Below, piece by piece: positions 46,295 to 58,492 of a stretch of DNA of 64,000 bases. Source of the DNA: Parietaria judaica (taxonomy: Eukaryota; Streptophyta; Magnoliopsida; Rosales; Urticaceae); the NCBI GenBank assembly GCA_954871525.1, contig OX940865.1:10182606-10246605 (forward strand), written 5' to 3'. How positions within the stretch are numbered: the stretch's first letter is position 1; each line of letters starts with the position of its first letter. Below the pieces are notes generated by a model that made no database searches, was not told the origin of the DNA, and saw only the letters and a list, made by a program, of their open reading frames with translations. Position numbers and translations under genes: made by a program.

Positions 46295-46959
46295 CGGTTA
46301 TCTCTTCTCTCACGCGCGTTGCGTTTGGAGCACTTTATTCCATTGTTTTTGGTATTTTCATGCGCTTACGATGAAATAAAAGAGGTCTATTCCATCACCA
46401 CGTGAAGAAAATTCGATTCCATTCATGGAAAGTTGTGGTGGGGCTAAGACATTATATGATTTGTACGTGGATGAATCTAATAAGAACATATTCGATCCTA
46501 AATAATTTTTATATATATGCATATTGTATATATATAAATAACGTCAACATATAGGGTTACAATAATAATAAAAAATTGCTTCAATTTTATACGATTTTTT
46601 TTAATGGGGTGACACTATTGACCAAGGTTACAATGCACTATCACATGACTTAGATATATTCAATGTAAGAACATGACCTCTTGAATAGAGGAGTGGTGGA
46701 GTTACCACTTGGCCAAGCAAGCTTGGTTTACGAAAAATATTATTTGAACAGTTTGGAACGAGAGGTTGACCACAACATCTTTATGCTATATTGTAATGAC
46801 TGAAGATTCAAATTTGTTACCTGAATTCTTATTGGTTATTTTACGAGGTACAGCTGAAATGCAGTTGACGTGGACTCCAAGTAATGTGGGTTTTATCTTA
46901 TTTGATATACTCATTAATTGCTTGGAGTTATTGCTTTCCTTATTGGGCACTACATTAAT
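46295..46959. other. 5' flank of MATE copy 1 and spacer
   Basis: No gene seen. On the minus strand CTTGGCCAAGTGGTAACTCC at about 46724-46705 resembles a pol III A box, but the B box is too diverged to claim a SINE. Confidence 0.35.
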
Positions 46960-47660
46960 ATAATGATTGGGCTCATTTCCCAATGTTGTTTAATGGCCCA
47001 ATTAAGAAAGGCTTAGGGTTAATATATATAGTAGTGTGTGCTTCATCAGCAAAGTAACCCTCCAAGAGTAACCTAGTCATCATCATCTAGGTTATCTGCA
47101 ATTCACAGAGGTGGTGTTCATTATCACAAGCAAAATCCCCAGAGAGGTGTTGACGGTGTTCGTTGGAACTAGCGAAGGCTACAACCGGAAAGTCGACCTC
47201 AACAAGTGCAGCTTGCAGCGACAGATTCTCTCATGAGAAGTTGTGAGCGACATTAGAGCCACAATCCGGTCGTAAACAAAATCCCCGGGAGAGGTGTCGA
47301 CGACGTTCATCGGAATCGTTTCTGCAAGCGCAGCTTGCTGTGCCCAACGTCTCAAAAGAGGTGGTGTTCTGCAGTGGAGCCACAGTCGGAGCAACATCAC
47401 CGGATTCAAAATCAGGCTGTCGCCAGCCTCAGTTTCAGGGGGAGTTTCTGTATTAAGCTGTTTTACATTTAATTGATTGTAAAAGAATCTTGTAATCATG
47501 TTTATGGTGATTAATCTGGGCGAGGCCCCGCAGAGTAGATAAGTATCGAACTGCGTAATTAAAACGTCGCACGTTCTTTACATTTACAGCTTACTCGTTA
47601 AGTAGCTATAGCTTACTCTGTGCAGATTAAGTAGCTATAGCTTACTCTGCGCAGATTAAG
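46960..47660 (+). repeat. LTR-like fragment with internal tandem repeats
   Basis: CAAAATCCCC(A/G)(G)GAGAGGTGT recurs at 47131 and 47277 (period 146). A 29-bp unit starting TAAGTAGCTATAGCTTACTC is duplicated at 47599 and 47628. A purine tract AGGGGGAG at about 47437 precedes sequence reminiscent of a copia-type LTR. No coding domain; type uncertain. Confidence 0.45.
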
Positions 47661-48309
47661 GAAAACTGATCTTACAATGACTACTATGTGAATATGTGTA
47701 CACATTATTTACATGATAGGGTGCTTTAAAGACCAAAATACATTTTATGTATAAACACATCACTGCTTTGAACCATAGTAGAAGAAGAAGAAAAAATACT
47801 TCTAATACTTGGTGTTTGTGTGTTAGATGCCATCTTGAGGATATCCATTGGTGGTGTGTGACTTTTCTATAAACAAAAAAAAAACATATTGCCTCGGGAT
47901 TTTTTATTTTTGAGAAATCATAGCTAATAGCCTCCTTACTAAGTTTAGATTGCGTTTTACCAAACGTAGGATTATAATTTCCAAAATAGCCAAATTCGAT
48001 GATGTGGCGTTTTACTCCCATATTTATATACCTATTTTACCCCTAACCATAAGATTAGTCGATTAATATTAATGATTAATTTATTTAATTTAAAACACAT
48101 GTATAATTTTGGAATTTGTTGAAAAGTTCCATGATTTTAGGTATTAATTTTCCTGTCAAATCTCATTTTTTATGATTAATTTGAATAAATAATTACTTCC
48201 TATAATACAGCTCACGTAGGAGATATTCAAGGAATATTTTGATCACAATCACCGCTCATTGTGCAACTGATTTATTTTTAAAAATTCAAATAGTTTTCCT
48301 CTTTAACTC
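47661..48309. other. AT-rich spacer
   Basis: No gene seen; a 121-codon minus-strand frame (48021-47656) shows no domain. Confidence 0.4.
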
Positions 48310-48312
48310 TTA

Positions 48313-48537
48313 GGGATAATAGCGGCAAAAGTGGCTAATGTTAGGCCAGTGTGCAAATAAGTAGCCAAACTGATTTAATATCGGCATAAGTAACCAAAGT
48401 TTACCAAACCGTGGACAATACAAATTCCATCCATTTCAAGTCAACGCCGTTTGCCACGTCATTTCCACAAGTGTTGAGCTTTGGCCACTTATTTGCACAC
48501 TCAGCCTAACTTTAGCCACTTTTGTCGCTATTATCCC
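48313..48537. mobile_element. Tourist-like MITE with TTA target duplication
   Basis: The ends are GGGATAATAGCGGCAAAAGT and, in reverse complement, GGGATAATAGCGACAAAAGT. The inverted match continues about 58 bp (GGCTAA.GTTAGGC, GTGTGCAAATAAGT). TTA flanks both sides (48310-48312 and 48538-48540), typical of PIF/Harbinger-derived Tourist elements. The 225-bp length and lack of coding fit. Confidence 0.88.
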
Positions 48538-49009
48538 TTATTTTTTTACGTTCCAAAGTATTTTTTTAGCGTTTATCTAGATTTTTTTTTGTTTTTTCTT
48601 TTTCTTAAGATTTGACTAAAACTTAATTTCAGAAAGAATTGATTCTGTTTCTTAAATTTAGAATGTTGAATATCACTCTCAATTTTAAAAACATTAAAAT
48701 GTGTTATCGATTTCACATGTAATTTACGATCATAGGATTTGACATAAAACCTCTACATACTTAATTGTTAGGGACCATTAGATTATTTTAAAGGAATTGG
48801 TACGAAATACCCATTTAGCCACAAGTTTTTTTTTTTTTTTTAATTACTCATTGTGTATATTAAAATGTACTAAAATATGTATGTTTTAATAAGTTTGTAC
48901 AAAATAAAAATTTCGTTAATAATGTTGGCCTAGTTAGACCTGAGACTAAAATCGAGACATTTTTACATTATTTTATTAAGATTATTAATTTTATGCCGAT
49001 ATTAATCGG

Positions 49010-49073
49010 TTTGGCCACTTATTTGCACACTTGACTTAACTTTGGTCACTTTTGCCGCAACTATCCCTAACTT
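49010..49073. repeat. Single arm of the same Tourist-like family
   Basis: GGCCACTTATTTGCACACTT then CACTTTTGCCGCAACTATCCC matches the right arm of the element at 48313-48537. The partner arm was not found, so it is a truncated copy or the right end of a nested element. Confidence 0.6.
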
Positions 49074-49079
49074 TTATCA

Positions 49080-49620
49080 AAACCAATACAACACCATCAT
49101 CACTTGCTCTGTAGCCACCAGACCGAGATGCACAACACACGAGGGAGTAGGCAGTGGCGTTCCACGAGATTCACTGTCGGCGAATGAACTGGATTCCGGT
49201 GCTCAACATGCAGCAGTACGACGCCGTCGGTGAGATCATGATCGAGCTTCGCCGTGTCGCAGCGAATCCATAGCCGACACTCAGATCCCGATAGGCGTCG
49301 TGCCGATCGCATCGCCGTGATGCGCCGTTGATGGTAAAGGGAAATTATCTCTCCAACGCCAACGCAGATCTGGCTTCGATGATCGATGTCGCCTTCCGTA
49401 CTCATTCTTCGGTTTCCCACACCTCCAGCCCAGCTGCGTTTGCTCATCGATCGTGGGGACTGCAAATCGTGAATTACTTCTTCGTCACCACCGCTTCTCC
49501 CAGGATCGAAAAAAAAACTTTTCCAGCCACACCTCAAATCGGGAGCTGCAGATCGCGACTCCTCAACCTTCTGATATGTGCAAGCTTCTGATTCGTGCGA
49601 GCGTAGGTGTCGGCTCGATG
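49080..49620. other. GC-richer island, origin unknown
   Basis: Composition is clearly richer in G and C than the flanking AT-rich DNA. Overlapping frames occur on both strands (145 codons, 49537-49100 minus; 87 codons plus), none with a recognised domain. Position beside a MITE arm suggests captured or duplicated gene sequence. Confidence 0.4.
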
Positions 49621-50494
49621 TTGATTTTTTTCTCTTGTTTCGTGTTAATTTTTGTTTATTCGTGTTAATTCATTTTTTTTATTATCTTTTTGACGTGTTT
49701 ATGTCTATTAATTCGTGTAATTATTTGTTAATTCATGTAGAAATGTATTTTTCTACGATAATGGAGATGTTTTTCACGTTTATTTTTGTATTTTTTTTTG
49801 TTTATTTGTATTTATTCATGTAAATATATGCTAATTCGAATTGTTAATTTAGTTAATATTTTTTAATTCAAATTGGTTTAAATTATTAATATGGTTAATT
49901 TGAATTAATGTTACTTAAGAAATTTGAATTTTTATTTCAAAAAGTGAAAAACGTTTTTTATATATAAATTTGAAATTTATTTTTAAATTTAGAATTCAAA
50001 TATTTGTTTCCTAATTTATTATTTTATTAATTTTTAAAATTTAAAATAAATTCGTATTAATTATTAAAATAAAATTAAAATTATTTTGTAATTTGAATTT
50101 AATATTAATTATTATTAATAATAAGGATAGATAAGTCATTCTATATGCGTTAATGTGGTTTATTGGCTATGTCACAAAACTAACCAGACAATGGTTGTTT
50201 TAACAATTTCAAAACATTAAGATGGCTAGTTATCTTAAGCTCCCTTTTTTTTGCATTTAAAATTATACGATTTAAATGCATTTAAACCTCTAAACATAAC
50301 TAACTAAATTAAACCGAGTTTTGAATGACATAATTAAATAGTCGAAACGACATAAAAACAAGAAACCCAATTTAAGTATCAAAAATCACTTAATTATATC
50401 GGGTACAAGATAAATATTGAATATTTCTCAGAGACCCCAGATTCATTAATTTTGTAATGACTTCTCTCACTTTTTTTCTATCTCGCGCATACAA
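49621..50494. other. AT-rich 3' flank of MATE copy 2
   Basis: No gene seen. Confidence 0.4.
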
Positions 50495-53400
50495 TTAAGC
50501 CGAAGGAGGATCATCTTTCGATATATTCAATTTTGTCCATTTCGCGCGCATTATTATGAACATAAGTGTGGCAGTTTGGCAAGAAAGGCCACATACAAGA
50601 CCAATCCATAGACCCTGAATCAGTCAACAAAAACATGAAAATAAAAATCGAAATCAAGATCATGATACAAATTGAAATCTACCATTTCAAAACTTGAAAC
50701 CAAGCGACCTCACCTTCTCATATAATTTCAAGCCAAAAGCAAGGAAGCTCGCAACGGTCATCCCGACTATATAGAACATCGACAGGTTCACGTACACGGC
50801 GATTTGTTGCCATCCACATCCTCTAGCCACGCCTGGAGGAGAGTACGATATTAAAAGCAGCGGTTTAAACAAACATATTAATTTATGTCGCACCGTGAGA
50901 TTCGAAACTGGCTGGATAAATAAATTAGTCCAATCAGGCACCTAAAGAAGAAAGAAAATCCGAACCTGATAAAACACCCTGTATCGAATCAAGAAATATT
51001 GATATTGCTAATAGAGGAGTCATTTTAGCAAATGCGCTTCTTATCTCGGAGCTGCCGCTGAAGAAACCAGCCCAGGTATCGTGGCCAAGGGCAAGAGCCA
51101 GAACTACCACCGCGGCCAAAAGCCCAGAGAGCTTGAGGGAGACGTACATTGCGCTCTTAGCTTCGTTCGGACGCGCTGCTCCTAGCTCGTTAGACACCCT
51201 TGTACTGTCGCAACAAGTACGTTTCTAGTCAACCTAATGGAAAGGTTAAGAAAAAAAGACGAGTCTCGTGAATTGTTTGTTTCACCTGGCAGCAGCGCTG
51301 AGACCGTAGGTTACCATGTATGCAACTGTTTCCGTGAGCACGCTAAAAACAGATACCCTTTTAGAAACCAGTTTTAATCGCCGAGAAAGCAAAAGTTCGT
51401 TAATGGACGAACTCATGGATAACGCTCACCAAATAGCGATTAATGATGTGGTTAATTCAGGGTTCGGCATCAATCCGGCCAAGAACACTAGGATCTCGAA
51501 AGCCCAGTACTCCAAACTAAACAGAATGTATTCGTCAGATTCGATACAGCAATATCTATCTCATAGCTGTGACAAATCGCAAGTAATTATGCAGAACAGA
51601 GCATAGTTGCAATGTGAGGCTTGAGCAAGTATTATACATCAAATTTCAGGCCATTAGTGTTATAAATATCAACAATCTTGGTACTGTTAAGATTTAATTT
51701 CATTTCTGAGCGATTTATTTGGCTTTTCGACAGGCCTCTAGCTGAGAACTACAGTTGAAAGACTTTTCAGAGTTCTATAATATGCGACAAGAGTGGGCAA
51801 CAACGGCGCGCCATAGGAGTGGGCAGTCGAACTTTTATTTATTAACGCTTTCCTGGTATTTAATTTTAACAAGTGTAACTAAGTTCTAGTTTGCCGGTTA
51901 CAAGGGCACGGGCCAAGAAGTTCAAGTGCGTGCTGAATGGATTTATTCAAGAAGTTTGGGTCAAGCTAATTCAAGAAGTTCAAGTTATTATCGTAGGTTA
52001 GAGTTTGTCTTTGGAGTTATTATAGTTGAGAGCTGAGCATTTATTAGAGTGATTGAGTGGTTAGTCATTAATTCCTACCCATTTTTGTAATACACCTATT
52101 TAAAGGCAGCCAAGTGAATTCTCCATCTGTAGGTTTTACGAGCTTAACGAAATTATCGGATTCTTCCGTCGCGTTCATCAACTTATCAAGCGAATTCCAT
52201 CTTCATTTGCGGTGTCTTTAACTATCTGAATTTGCTGTCTTCGTAAAGGCAGCTGGTTAGAATTTCCAATAAAAAACCTTCGGTGTCTGCTCGAGTTCAA
52301 GAAATCACAGATCCATCACCCCAAATCTGATTGAATGAAAAAAAATCGACACCATTTCGTCTTCGAGTCTTGTTAGTTTCCCTTTTTAACTCCGGTACTT
52401 TTGCTACAGCGCTGGTACTTTTGCCTCGAGGCTGCTGCTTCTTTTTCGGCGACACGGCTCTTCCGATTACAAGAGTTACAGGCTCATGTCAAATCAGATG
52501 GTTTAAATTGTTCGAGGCCCACGACGAGAGGTTGCTAACTTGGAAAGATCTATGATAGACACTAAAGGCAAACGTGATTTTATCGGTTCTAGGCTAGTGA
52601 CAAGATCTCTAATTCAGAGAGATTTATAGCAGACACTAAATAATGAAGATCTATAGTAGACACCATAAGGAAGAATGATTTTTTTCGGCTATAGACCGTG
52701 ACGAGATCTCTAACTCGTGGAGAGAGTAACATAATCACCAATGAAATTAGATACTTACCAAACCATAGCTGCAGAGGGAAGCGCAAGTTTTAAATTTATG
52801 AGAATATAACTGAACGACTCTGTCGAAAATCCTCGCCATGTCTGTTGAAACTTCCTCGAGAATATCACATACATCACTAGCATAAAGAACGATATCCACA
52901 TTGTGATCGAGGCTGCAATCGGAGCTCCTTTGAAGCCGAGAGGTGTCAAATTAACCAAACAATAGGCAGCTCCAATATTAATCACAAGCGGGATTCCCGA
53001 GAACAACACCAAAGGCCTCACAACTGATTGCGTCTGAAGAAACCTCAAGATATTTTGGATTAACCCAAATGCAAAAACGCTCGGAATCAAGAGCTTCATG
53101 TAAACCGCTGCGGTTTGGGAAATCTGAGGATCTTGACGGAGGAATATCAGTATCGGCTCCGTGAAGAACCACACAAAGGAGATTACGGTCGAGAACAAGA
53201 GCGAAGTGATACAAGAGGCTTGCAAGTGAATTCCCAGAACGTTGAATAAATTTGCGCCAAAATCCTGCCCACAAAGCGTCTCAAGCGCTCCACTTAGCCC
53301 AATCTGAAACGACATAGAGAAGGATTTCACCACAAGCAAACAATTTCGGTCGATGAAATAAATAACACTAATCAAGAACATGTCTAATTATCATGTCTTT

Positions 53401-54176
53401 CTCATTGCAAATTTAATGAACATAGATTCCAATATGAATAAACGGAAATCGAAATTGTTTTAATCACGATACAAACACGCTGTGACGTCCAACCGAAAGA
53501 ATTCAGTAGAAGCAACAATTTATATGGATAAAATGAATTACTCTACCAAAGAACATGTTTAACTTCGATCACTGATGATGTCCTTTTGCATCAGAGTTTT
53601 GACGAACATTAATTCCAATCAAAAGAACCCGAAATCAAAACCCGCTTCGTCTTCGATCACCGACCAAAGACATGAATGACATTTAAGTACTTCAGAGAAG
53701 ACAGTGCCCACAGCTTTATGCTTCCTAGCGAAGCTTCAAAAAAAAAAGTCAAAGCCTACAGCTTCTCCTTTCGGTCATCTTACTAAAAAAGTCAAAGGGA
53801 TGTTATCTACATCATTCTCTCTGTTCTAGTGTTACCAAATCCAAACCCAGTTGACTCATGGAAAACAAGAAAGAAAACGAAGCAAAGGAATAGACTTTGA
53901 TGATCTATGAAGGATCTGAGTGGAAACCATGAAGGCGAAGCCGGTGACGGTGGCCCAGGAGTTGGCGAGAGTGGCTCCGGCGAGCTCTCGGGTGCCCAAG
54001 TGGCCGGCGAACATGACGGAGACCAGCGGGATGGAGTAGTAAAAGAGGTTGGTGACGATCATGGGGACCGAAAACCAGGCTTGGTCTTTGGCCTCCTTGG
54101 GGTCCAGCAACCACGCCCATTTCGAGTCTCCTCCTCGCTCTCTCTCTAGCAATGGACCCTCTCTCTCCTTATTCAT
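50495..54176 (-). CDS. MATE (DETOXIFICATION) family efflux carrier, copy 2
   Basis: Tandem paralogue of the gene at 41893-46294, same strand. Seven exons: 54176-53928, 53303-52759, 51516-51430, 51342-51286, 51204-50966, 50832-50714, 50614-50495, giving 471 aa. Diagnostic blocks: [136 protein letters not shown] and [18 protein letters not shown]. The N-terminus is 20 residues shorter than copy 1 and lacks the Glu-rich stretch. Copy 1 has Leu where this copy keeps Trp in LEYWAFE. Expected to be a vacuolar or plasma-membrane antiporter with twelve helices; substrate unknown. Confidence 0.95.
51780..52330 (+). repeat. Possible solo LTR inside MATE copy 2 intron 2
   Basis: Sequence with a TATA-like TATTTAAAGGCAGCC at about 52090, downstream GC-richer leader and generally LTR-like layout fills much of the 1242-nt intron. 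Ends were not defined. Confidence 0.3.
52569..52721. repeat. Imperfect tandem duplication (period about 101)
   Basis: The phrases GTGATTTTATCGGTTCTAG..GTGACAAGATCTCTAA and ATGATTTTTTCGGCTATAG..GTGACGAGATCTCTAA repeat about 101 bp apart, with GATCTAT(G/A)(A/G)TAGACAC between them. Confidence 0.6.
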
Positions 54177-55770
54177 TCCTTACTTGCTATCATGCTCTTT
54201 CGACTTTGAACTGAGCAAATATATAGTGAAGAGATCGTACACGATCTCTCTCTGTCTATCTATGTATGCGTATAAATAGTCTTGAATGAAGTGAACCGTG
54301 TCCATGTCCATGTCTTATAAATCTTTCTTTCGATTGTATGTCTAGGACATTTTAAAAATACAAATATATAGTTGGATAAATTTATGCTTCAAATTGCCTA
54401 CACAAATGAGTCGCAGACGTGGCATGAAATACTTATTCTATTACGGGTATTTGAGGTGAAAAAGGAAAAGTTTGTCAATTTATTACACATTTAATATATA
54501 TATACATATATATGTTGGAAATTTGGTACCGAAAAATATTATATTTCGGCTCTTAAATGACCCTAGCGACTTGGGCCTCACAATTCAAGTCTAAAAAATA
54601 AATTATAAAAACAAATAAAGAGTTTGAAATTGGATTTGACGACACTGCTTGACTATAAAGGATTACTTCTCAAACTCCGGCAGGCAGGCGGCATGGCGTG
54701 ATGCCGTGTAAAGAGGCAACTCTGACACCGTTTATACATAATTACTTCTCAAAATTTAACCTCCCCATTATGGAATGATACGTCGAAATGCCTCTTATAG
54801 GTTTTATTTCGTGTTATTGCCCGTTGTGACCATGTAGTGATAAGAGTGAAATACAGTGCCTTAGTTTTCTATTTGTAGAACACGCCTTGGCTCTCATATG
54901 AGAATGATATTCATCGTCAACTCTTTGACGTTCTTGCCGCTAGTATATTGTCGAAAAGGATAAAAACATGATCAGATCTTACATTGTCACGTGGAACTTC
55001 ACTTAGAGCCGGAATTAACGGAAAAACTTAATTACTTATGTGAAAATTTTATATATTGATACTTTTTATCACTACTAAAAAAATTAAAAACACAAGTCAT
55101 ATTTTCGTAACATATATGTATTTTTATCGTAAATATCTCTAATAATTGATACGCTGTGGAGCTAGGTATTTTGTTAACTTTGTAAAAAATGCTCCGTGCG
55201 GTCAATAACTTAGTCCAAAATTCATTAAGGAAATCAGAAAAATGGCCAGGAAAGTAGACTGCTTAGCTGTTTATTGGTGATTCGGATTTTTCTTTTTAGA
55301 CAACGTGATTCAGATTTTTGGTAGATAGTATTAATTTCATCTTCATCTACCTTGTCTCGTTTTAAACATGTTGAGCACGTGTCTAAAATTCTTTATTTTG
55401 TCTATGATTAAATTTTTTTTAGGTCAATATTATTTGTTGATCTAAAGCTTTAGTGTTTGGTTATGTTCCACATACCAAGTTTTGGTTTTAGAATCATAGT
55501 CATGTTAGTTTCGCACACTATATTTATCTGGGTACTAATGGTCTCTGTTCTTAAGTTTCACAAATTATTGTAAATTTAATGAAATAGAACAGAAAATATA
55601 ACTTTAATGATATATTATCGATTTATATAAATGATATTATAATATATGATATTTCTATCATATCTACAAATATAATTAAAGTATTCATATTGTCAAATAG
55701 TAACTTAATTATAATGACTGACTCGTGGACTAAATTATTACTACTTTATATTACATTAGTTATATATATA
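54177..55770. other. 5' flank of MATE copy 2 and AT-rich spacer
   Basis: A TATA-like CACTATATATTT lies on the minus strand near 54225-54214, close to the ATG. No other feature seen. Confidence 0.4.
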
Positions 55771-56074
55771 GGAAAACTTCATAAAACATCCCTCAAAACA
55801 CCATAAATTATTTTACTACACCTCAAAACATCATAATTAGAAATAGATTCTTTTCAAATTTGTAATACAAAAATACCCTTTCAAAATTACATATTGTGTC
55901 CTGAAAAATGGACATATTGACTCCTGAAAAATGGACAAGTCGCGTCCGAAAAAATGGACACAAATAAGGGTATTTTGGTACATAAAATTTAAAAATGATG
56001 TTTTTCCAATTATGATGTTTTGAGGTGTAGTAAAATAATTTATGATGTTTTGAGGGATGTTTTATGAGTTTCCC
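55771..56074. mobile_element. MITE, 304 bp, near-perfect 70-bp inverted ends
   Basis: The left end GGAAAACTTCATAAAACATC.. and the reverse complement of the right end GGGAAACTCATAAAACATCC.. continue with CTCAAAACA(C/T)CATAAATTA and TTTTACTACACCTCAAAACA, almost without mismatch. The centre carries three copies of (C/T)CCTGAAAAATGGACA-like words. It is flanked by TATATA on both sides. Non-coding and apparently young. Confidence 0.88.
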
Positions 56075-56625
56075 TATATATATATAGTTAGAATAATTAA
56101 ATTTAGATATATTTTTTGTCTTAACGTAAATATTTTTTAAAACATAATGTTAATATTATAATATATATTACTTTCAAATCAAACATTTTTTATCAACAAA
56201 AAATGTGTTTGATATGATTAATGCATTCATTTTATTTTTATTTCAGATTAAATACCGATTGTTAATAATTTAACCAAACATTGTTTCAAAATTTAAACTC
56301 TTAAATGGATCTCTTAGACTGATTTCTTAATCCAATTACAAACTTAGTTTCCCAAACTAATTAAAAACGCTACCTAATTAATTTTTTTGTTATTGTAGCC
56401 AAGGATTTGAATGTTTTGTTGTTTTCTCGTGCAATTCTCTGTATGTTTCTTATGCTTTATGCTTTAGAGAAGTGTCTATTTGCTCATGGTTGAGTTCGAT
56501 TCGAGATGACTATCATTGTCTCTTTGTAGAGCTATATTGGTGACACAAGTACCAACTTTTATTTTGGGTAATTACAAGAAAAAAACTTTAAATCACTCAT
56601 TTTATCTTATTTTATCGTGAGAAAA

Positions 56626-57011
56626 GTACCAAAAGTAACTTTTTTCGTGTCTTCATAAGTTCTAAGTGGTTTCCGTCATGACTCATAACTCATCAGTCAA
56701 ATGTTACAGGTCACTTTTTTACACACCCACATATTCTATTTTCTCCGAATTTGAATATGCTAACCCTAAATTCGGAGTTTGTAACCCCACATTTGGGGTT
56801 AGCATCTCCGACTTTGATTTTTTTAAGTAAACAAACCCTATATCTTGTATAGGACCACTTTAATACAGCTTCGAGATTAGCATCAACGACATCAGTGTCA
56901 TCAACTCCGTTGTCGGTGGTGTTAAAAAAGGTGACAAATGATATTTAACGGATGAGTCATAACGGGAATCACTTTAGCTTACATTGACGTGAGAAAAGTT
57001 ACTTTTGGACC
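56626..57011. mobile_element. MITE-like element, long inverted ends, copy 2
   Basis: The left arm GTACCAAAAGTAACTTTTTT.. with TTCCGTCATGACTCAT pairs with the reverse complement of the right arm (GGTCCAAAAGTAACTTTTCT.. with TTCCCGTTATGACTCAT), about 85 bp. Inner words match 32091-32823. Confidence 0.75.
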
Positions 57012-58363
57012 AAATTGGATTAGAAATATGCAGTAGAATTTTGAGTATTTCAAAATACTTTTGCCTGTATTTATATACAGCGGTAGTAGTCGAAACACTA
57101 CATACAAAACATTCTTTCAAACAATTTCTGAAATAGTTGGCAGACAAAATAAAACTCACAAATTGATCATGAGAACGGTTTCATGAATATATATTCCAAG
57201 AATATTAACATAAATATTATCACATATACACATCCGAAACTGTCACTGACAATTCGATTAAAGCATTATATCATTTATAACATCAAGGTCTTCAACTCTA
57301 AGCCTGGATCGGTTCTAGCAATAGCTCGCCGGGAAAACACTGAGGTAACATTGGCCTACTTTCATAACGGAAACATGCAGAAGTTATGCCGACAAAAGAT
57401 CGACGCTCGGGAGAAGTGGCAAAAATAGCTGGTTACATTTGGTGTTGCTCTTATCATCTAAGAACACTTAAAAGTATATATAACTTTGAAATTTTGAGAA
57501 ATTGACTTAGCTTATTTATTGCAAAGGCAGTGTGTCTGGTTTGTGTCAACTCAAGTATTGTAAGGCTCCAAGTCCAACCACACTTTGATATGTTAGAGGA
57601 GTCTCAAATACAGTAGCAAATCCAATATCCGGTACTCGATTTATTTTTTCTAGAAAAAATATAACCATAAATTTCTTGTTAATTTCTTAATCGATACCAG
57701 AACCGGTAAAAATTTTGGGCCGTTGGATCCAAGATCAATTGACCATTGTGCCCGAAAAATTCGGATGCGGGGTAATGACTAATAATCACGTATGCGTTAA
57801 TTAACCATTCTAACACAAGCTCTAAAAAAATCGCAACTTCTATTATAATTTATGATAATTTATATAAAATATGGAGTTTGAACACCATTTTAGTATTTAT
57901 AGTTGGGTTGCCTTAATAAATCATATTGAAGCAAATTCTTGATTGTCTTATTTTCTTATGAGGCTTTTTTGCAATGTTTGAAACACTAGTTTTTTCCTCT
58001 GCAGTTCATCCCATTTTAATTAAAAGAAGTTTGAGTCATGTAATGATATTTTCAAGAGAAGCCTATTTGGCTTGTGAGTTGTGTGTAGGAGCAAGAACAA
58101 AAGGAATCTTGTTCTAGGAGTTACTAATAAACTCATTTCTTTTGCTAGTTTGACATTGTAGATAAAATTGCAAGAAAAAAAGAACTGTAAAAATGCAAAC
58201 CAAACAGCCATAGATTATCAACTCATGAGAACTCAAGTGCATATATATAAGAAGTTTGGAAAATATTATTCTAATAACTTACAATTTTGATGTCCATATG
58301 AAGAAGAAACACCAAGAAATAGAAGTGGAAAGAATATGTAAGACATTAATTCATATGCATATA
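57012..58363. other. Spacer with an 81-codon plus-strand frame
   Basis: The frame 57183-57428 ends in SKPGSVLAIARRENTEVTLA and a basic tail. Composition of the last 45 codons looks protein-like, but I do not recognise it and found no flanking exon. Otherwise AT-rich. Confidence 0.3.
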
Positions 58364-58492
58364 TTAGTCTTCTTTCTTCTCTTCCTTCTTCTCTTCTTTC
58401 TTCTCTTCCTTTGGCTTTGGCTTTGGCTTGCCTTGCTTAGGCTTCATGAAGCAGAAACATGAGCAACATGGGCACTGAAACAAAAACTTCAT
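58364..58492 (-). CDS. Possible 42-aa Cys-rich, Lys/Glu-tailed peptide
   Basis: The frame starts MKFLFQCPCCSCFCFMKPKQ, continues GKPKPKPK and ends in EEKK repeats plus ED and a stop. Five cysteines sit in a hydrophobic cluster suitable for metal binding or palmitoylation, followed by a charged tail. The ATG has a purine at -3. The bases before the first Cys codon (TTTTTGTTTCAG) also look like a 3' splice site, so this may instead be the last exon of a longer gene. The tail is written by a TTCTTCTC-type microsatellite. I do not recognise the family. Confidence 0.4.
   Translation of the reverse strand: MKFLFQCPCCSCFCFMKPKQGKPKPKPKEEKKEEKKEEKKED

Noticed and set aside
46690..46735. Minus-strand SINE
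   Set aside because: Only an A-box-like word is convincing; no B box or target duplication found.
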